Below are positions 4,614-6,775 of a DNA stretch of 6,775 nt, piece by piece (the stretch's first letter is position 1; each line of letters begins with the position of its first letter). This DNA is from Alphaproteobacteria bacterium (GTDB lineage: Bacteria; Pseudomonadota; Alphaproteobacteria; UBA828). Both the position numbers and the translations under genes were made by a program. The notes below the pieces were generated by a model. The model did no database searches. It was not told where the DNA came from and saw only the letters and a list, made by a program, of their open reading frames with translations. The stretch spans positions 1 through 6,775 of the forward strand of contig JAUVWK010000152.1 of NCBI GenBank assembly GCA_030604165.1. Direction: 5' to 3'.

Positions 4614-6775
4614 ATGCGATTTGCCGTGGATACCGGAGGCACCTTTACCGACCTCGTGGTCGAAAACGAGGCCGGCGAATGGCGCCTGTACAAGGCCGAG
4701 ACCACGCCGGACGACCCCGTCGCCGGGGTGCTCGACACCCTGGACCTGGCCGCTCGAGATCTCGGCATCGACCGGGCGGCGCTGCTCGGGCGCGGCGAGA
4801 TGCTGATTCACGGCACGACCCGCGCGATCAACGCCATCATCACGGGCAACACCGCCAAAACCGCCTTTCTCACCACGAGCGGCCATCCGGATATCCTGGT
4901 GATCCGCGAAGGCAGTCGCAACGACTTCTTCAATTTCAAACCCTATCCCGAGCCCTATGTGCCGCGTTCGCTCACCTTCGAGGTGCCCGAGCGCATCACC
5001 GAGGATGGCGCGATCCGCGAACCGCTCGACGAAGCGGCGGTGATCGAGATCATCGCGGCGCTACAGGAAAAGGACATCGAGGCCGTCGGCGTGTGCCTGC
5101 TCTGGTCGATCGTCAACCCGGCGCACGAGGTACGGCTCGGAGCCCTGCTGGAGGAGCATCTGCCCGGCGTTCCCTACACTTTGTCGCACCGTCTCAATCC
5201 CTCGCTGCGCGAATACCGCCGCGCTTCGTCGACCTGCATCGATGCATCGCTCAAGCCGTTGATGGGCGAGTATTTGGGTAGCCTCGACGCGCGGCTGCGC
5301 GAGGCCGGCTTCGGCGGCCGGGTGCTGGTCGTCACCACGCAGGGCGGCGCCATGGACGCGACCGACATGGCGGCGGCGCCGATCCACTCGATTAATTCCG
5401 GGCCCGCCATGGCGCCGATCGCCGGGCGCGCCTACGCCGCAGCCGACGCCGGCTTCGACAACGCGATTATCGCCGATACCGGCGGCACCACCTTCGATGT
5501 CAGCCTGGTGCGCGGCGAGCGCATTCCCTGGACGCGGGAGACCTGGATCGGCCCGGAGCTGCTCGGCCACATGACCGGCTTTCCGGCCGTCGACGTCAAG
5601 AGCATCGGCGCCGGCGGCGGCAGCATCGCCAGGGTCGATCGCGGCGGGCTTTTGCATGTCGGACCCGAGAGCGCGGGCGCGGTGCCGGGCCCGGCCTGCT
5701 ACGGCAAGGGCGGCGCGGCGCCGACCGTGACCGACGCCGCCTTGGTGCTTGGCTGGATCGACCCGGATTACTTCCTGGGCGGCGCCATGCGGCTCGACGC
5801 GGCGGCGGCGGCCGACGCCATCAAGGCCAAGGTCGGCGAGCCGCTCGGGCTCGATCTGCACGAGGCCGCGGCCGCCGTCATGAACGTCGCGACGGAAAAT
5901 ATGGTGCGCGCGATCGAGGACATCACGGTCAACCAGGGCATCGATCCGCGCCAAGCGGTGTTGATCGGCGGCGGTGGCGCCGCCGGCCTCAACGCGGCGC
6001 AGATGGCGCAGCGATTGGGCTGCCCGCAAGTCGTCATCCCCGATGTGGCGGCCGCCCTGAGCGCGGTCGGGGCGTTGATCTCGGATCTGCGGGCGGAATT
6101 CAGCGCCACGCTTTACACCGACACCACGGCGTTCGATTTCGCGCGCGTCAACGACGTCTTGAGCGAGCTCGAAGCCAAGTGCCGCGACTTTATCGCCGGT
6201 CCCGGCGCCGGCTCGCTCGAGCATGCCATCGCCTTCACCGCCGAGGCCCGCTATCCGAGCCAAATTTGGGAGATCGAGGTGCCATTGCGCGGCAATCGCC
6301 TCGAGAGCGACGCCGACGTAGCCGCGTTGCGCGAGGATTTCCACACCGCGCACCAAGAGATTTTCGCCATCGCCGATCGCGAGTCCGAGGTCGAGATCGT
6401 CGGTTGGCGCGCCAATGTACGCTGCCGGCTGCGCGAGCCCTCCAAGCGACGGGTGGTCGAGACGGCGCACGATTTTCCCGCCGCCGCGCGCCGGCAAGTC
6501 TATTTTCCTGAGGTCGGGATCGTCGAGGCGGAAGTCCTGCGTCTGGAGGCGTTGGCGCGGGACGTCGCGGTTCAGGGGCCCGCGATCGTCGAATCGTCTT
6601 TTACCACCGTGGTCATCGAGCCTGGCGCGAGCGTGGAGCGTCGGCCCTCGGGCAGCCTCGTCATCACGCCGGCGGCCGAGGCTGTCCGCGAAGTCGACAC
6701 CGGCGGCGACCTGGACGGCGTGCAGATGGCGATCCTCTACAAGCGCCTCGAGGCGATCTCCAGCAAGATGGCCAA
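4614..6775 (+). CDS. hyuA: HyuA-type hydantoinase/5-oxoprolinase ATPase subunit, apparently fused in frame to a HyuB subunit (3' end outside window)
   Basis: One uninterrupted frame of 720 codons, still open at the window edge. HyuA-family proteins use ATP to activate ring amides (hydantoins, 5-oxoproline, caprolactam) or ketones for hydrolysis or carboxylation, together with HyuB. The N-terminal domain has the phosphate-binding motif DTGGTFTD at 6-13 and HGTTRAINAI from 66. The catalytic domain has DTGGTTFD at 288-295, SIGAGGGS at 330-337, the hallmark GPESAGAVPGPACYG at 350-364 and GGGGAAGLNA at 452-461. A C-terminal domain of about 490-685 ends with GPAIVE (655-660) and LVITP. That is a complete HyuA at its usual length. 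The frame then continues through a linker (about 687-699) into DGVQMAILYKRLEAISSKMA (701-720), which resembles the first helix of HyuB, so a fusion like eukaryotic 5-oxoprolinase is likely. It is cytoplasmic, with no signal peptide. It is transcribed away from the transporter operon from a shared gap. HyuA family certain; fusion probable; substrate unknown. Confidence 0.93.
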   Translation, partial: MRFAVDTGGTFTDLVVENEAGEWRLYKAETTPDDPVAGVLDTLDLAARDLGIDRAALLGRGEMLIHGTTRAINAIITGNTAKTAFLTTSGHPDILVIREGSRNDFFNFKPYPEPYVPRSLTFEVPERITEDGAIREPLDEAAVIEIIAALQEKDIEAVGVCLLWSIVNPAHEVRLGALLEEHLPGVPYTLSHRLNPSLREYRRASSTCIDASLKPLMGEYLGSLDARLREAGFGGRVLVVTTQGGAMDATDMAAAPIHSINSGPAMAPIAGRAYAAADAGFDNAIIADTGGTTFDVSLVRGERIPWTRETWIGPELLGHMTGFPAVDVKSIGAGGGSIARVDRGGLLHVGPESAGAVPGPACYGKGGAAPTVTDAALVLGWIDPDYFLGGAMRLDAAAAADAIKAKVGEPLGLDLHEAAAAVMNVATENMVRAIEDITVNQGIDPRQAVLIGGGGAAGLNAAQMAQRLGCPQVVIPDVAAALSAVGALISDLRAEFSATLYTDTTAFDFARVNDVLSELEAKCRDFIAGPGAGSLEHAIAFTAEARYPSQIWEIEVPLRGNRLESDADVAALREDFHTAHQEIFAIADRESEVEIVGWRANVRCRLREPSKRRVVETAHDFPAAARRQVYFPEVGIVEAEVLRLEALARDVAVQGPAIVESSFTTVVIEPGASVERRPSGSLVITPAAEAVREVDTGGDLDGVQMAILYKRLEAISSKMA

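Noticed and set aside
4555..4806. Possible small gene starting at the ATG at 4555, ahead of the hydantoinase
   Set aside because: It has no Shine-Dalgarno sequence, is out of frame with the hydantoinase, overlaps most of that gene's N-terminal domain and yields an Arg/Pro-rich peptide typical of a shifted frame.
5061..6497. 478-codon open frame on the minus strand opposite the hydantoinase gene
   Set aside because: Its product is a Gly/Ala/Arg/Asp/His-rich sequence with no recognisable motif, and it lies exactly antisense to a clear HyuA gene with all family motifs. Long antisense open frames are expected in high-GC coding DNA.
1..6775. tRNA or rRNA genes, CRISPR repeats, transposase genes or attachment sites
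   Set aside because: Nearly all of the window is occupied by six recognisable coding genes. I saw no spaced direct repeats, transposase motifs or cloverleaf-like segments in the gaps.

Overview
The window looks like chromosomal DNA from a GC-rich bacterium. The codon use, the Tat-type solute-binding protein and this combination of genes suggest an alphaproteobacterium, but that is inference and no taxonomic marker gene is present. There are six protein genes in two divergent transcription units that share one 205-bp control region. No RNA gene, insertion sequence, CRISPR array or attachment site was seen.

Left-going unit (minus strand, 4408 down to 1). Its order is a twin-arginine-exported solute-binding protein (3206-4408), a first permease (2216-3139), a second permease (1326-2210), an ABC ATPase (176-1339), and the first 48 codons of a probable PLP-dependent decarboxylase/aminotransferase-family enzyme (1-144, running off the window). 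The first four genes form a complete importer of the spermidine/putrescine (PotD-B-C-A) class. The permease and ATPase genes are packed tightly: a 5-nt gap between the permeases, a 14-nt overlap between permease 2 and the ATPase, and 31 nt before the enzyme gene. The only roomy junction, between the binding-protein gene and permease 1, holds a perfect 12-bp stem-loop without a U-tract. A second perfect inverted repeat lies in the first codons of the ATPase gene. Both could tune subunit stoichiometry.

Right-going unit (plus strand, 4614 to the window end). It is one uninterrupted frame of 720 codons that is still open at the last base. It encodes a full-length HyuA-type (N-methylhydantoinase A / 5-oxoprolinase-like) ATP-dependent subunit. 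After the usual HyuA C-terminus a short linker leads, in frame, into what resembles the first helix of a HyuB subunit, so the gene is probably a hyuA-hyuB fusion.

Control region (4409-4613). It holds a good sigma70-like promoter for the transporter, two perfect 10-bp palindromes next to its -35 box, only a weak promoter candidate for the hydantoinase, and two GC-rich hairpins just before the hydantoinase ribosome-binding site.

Working model (inference): the importer brings in a nitrogenous compound, perhaps a polyamine-like or cyclic-amide molecule, and the cytoplasmic hydantoinase and PLP enzyme process it. The substrate cannot be named from this sequence.
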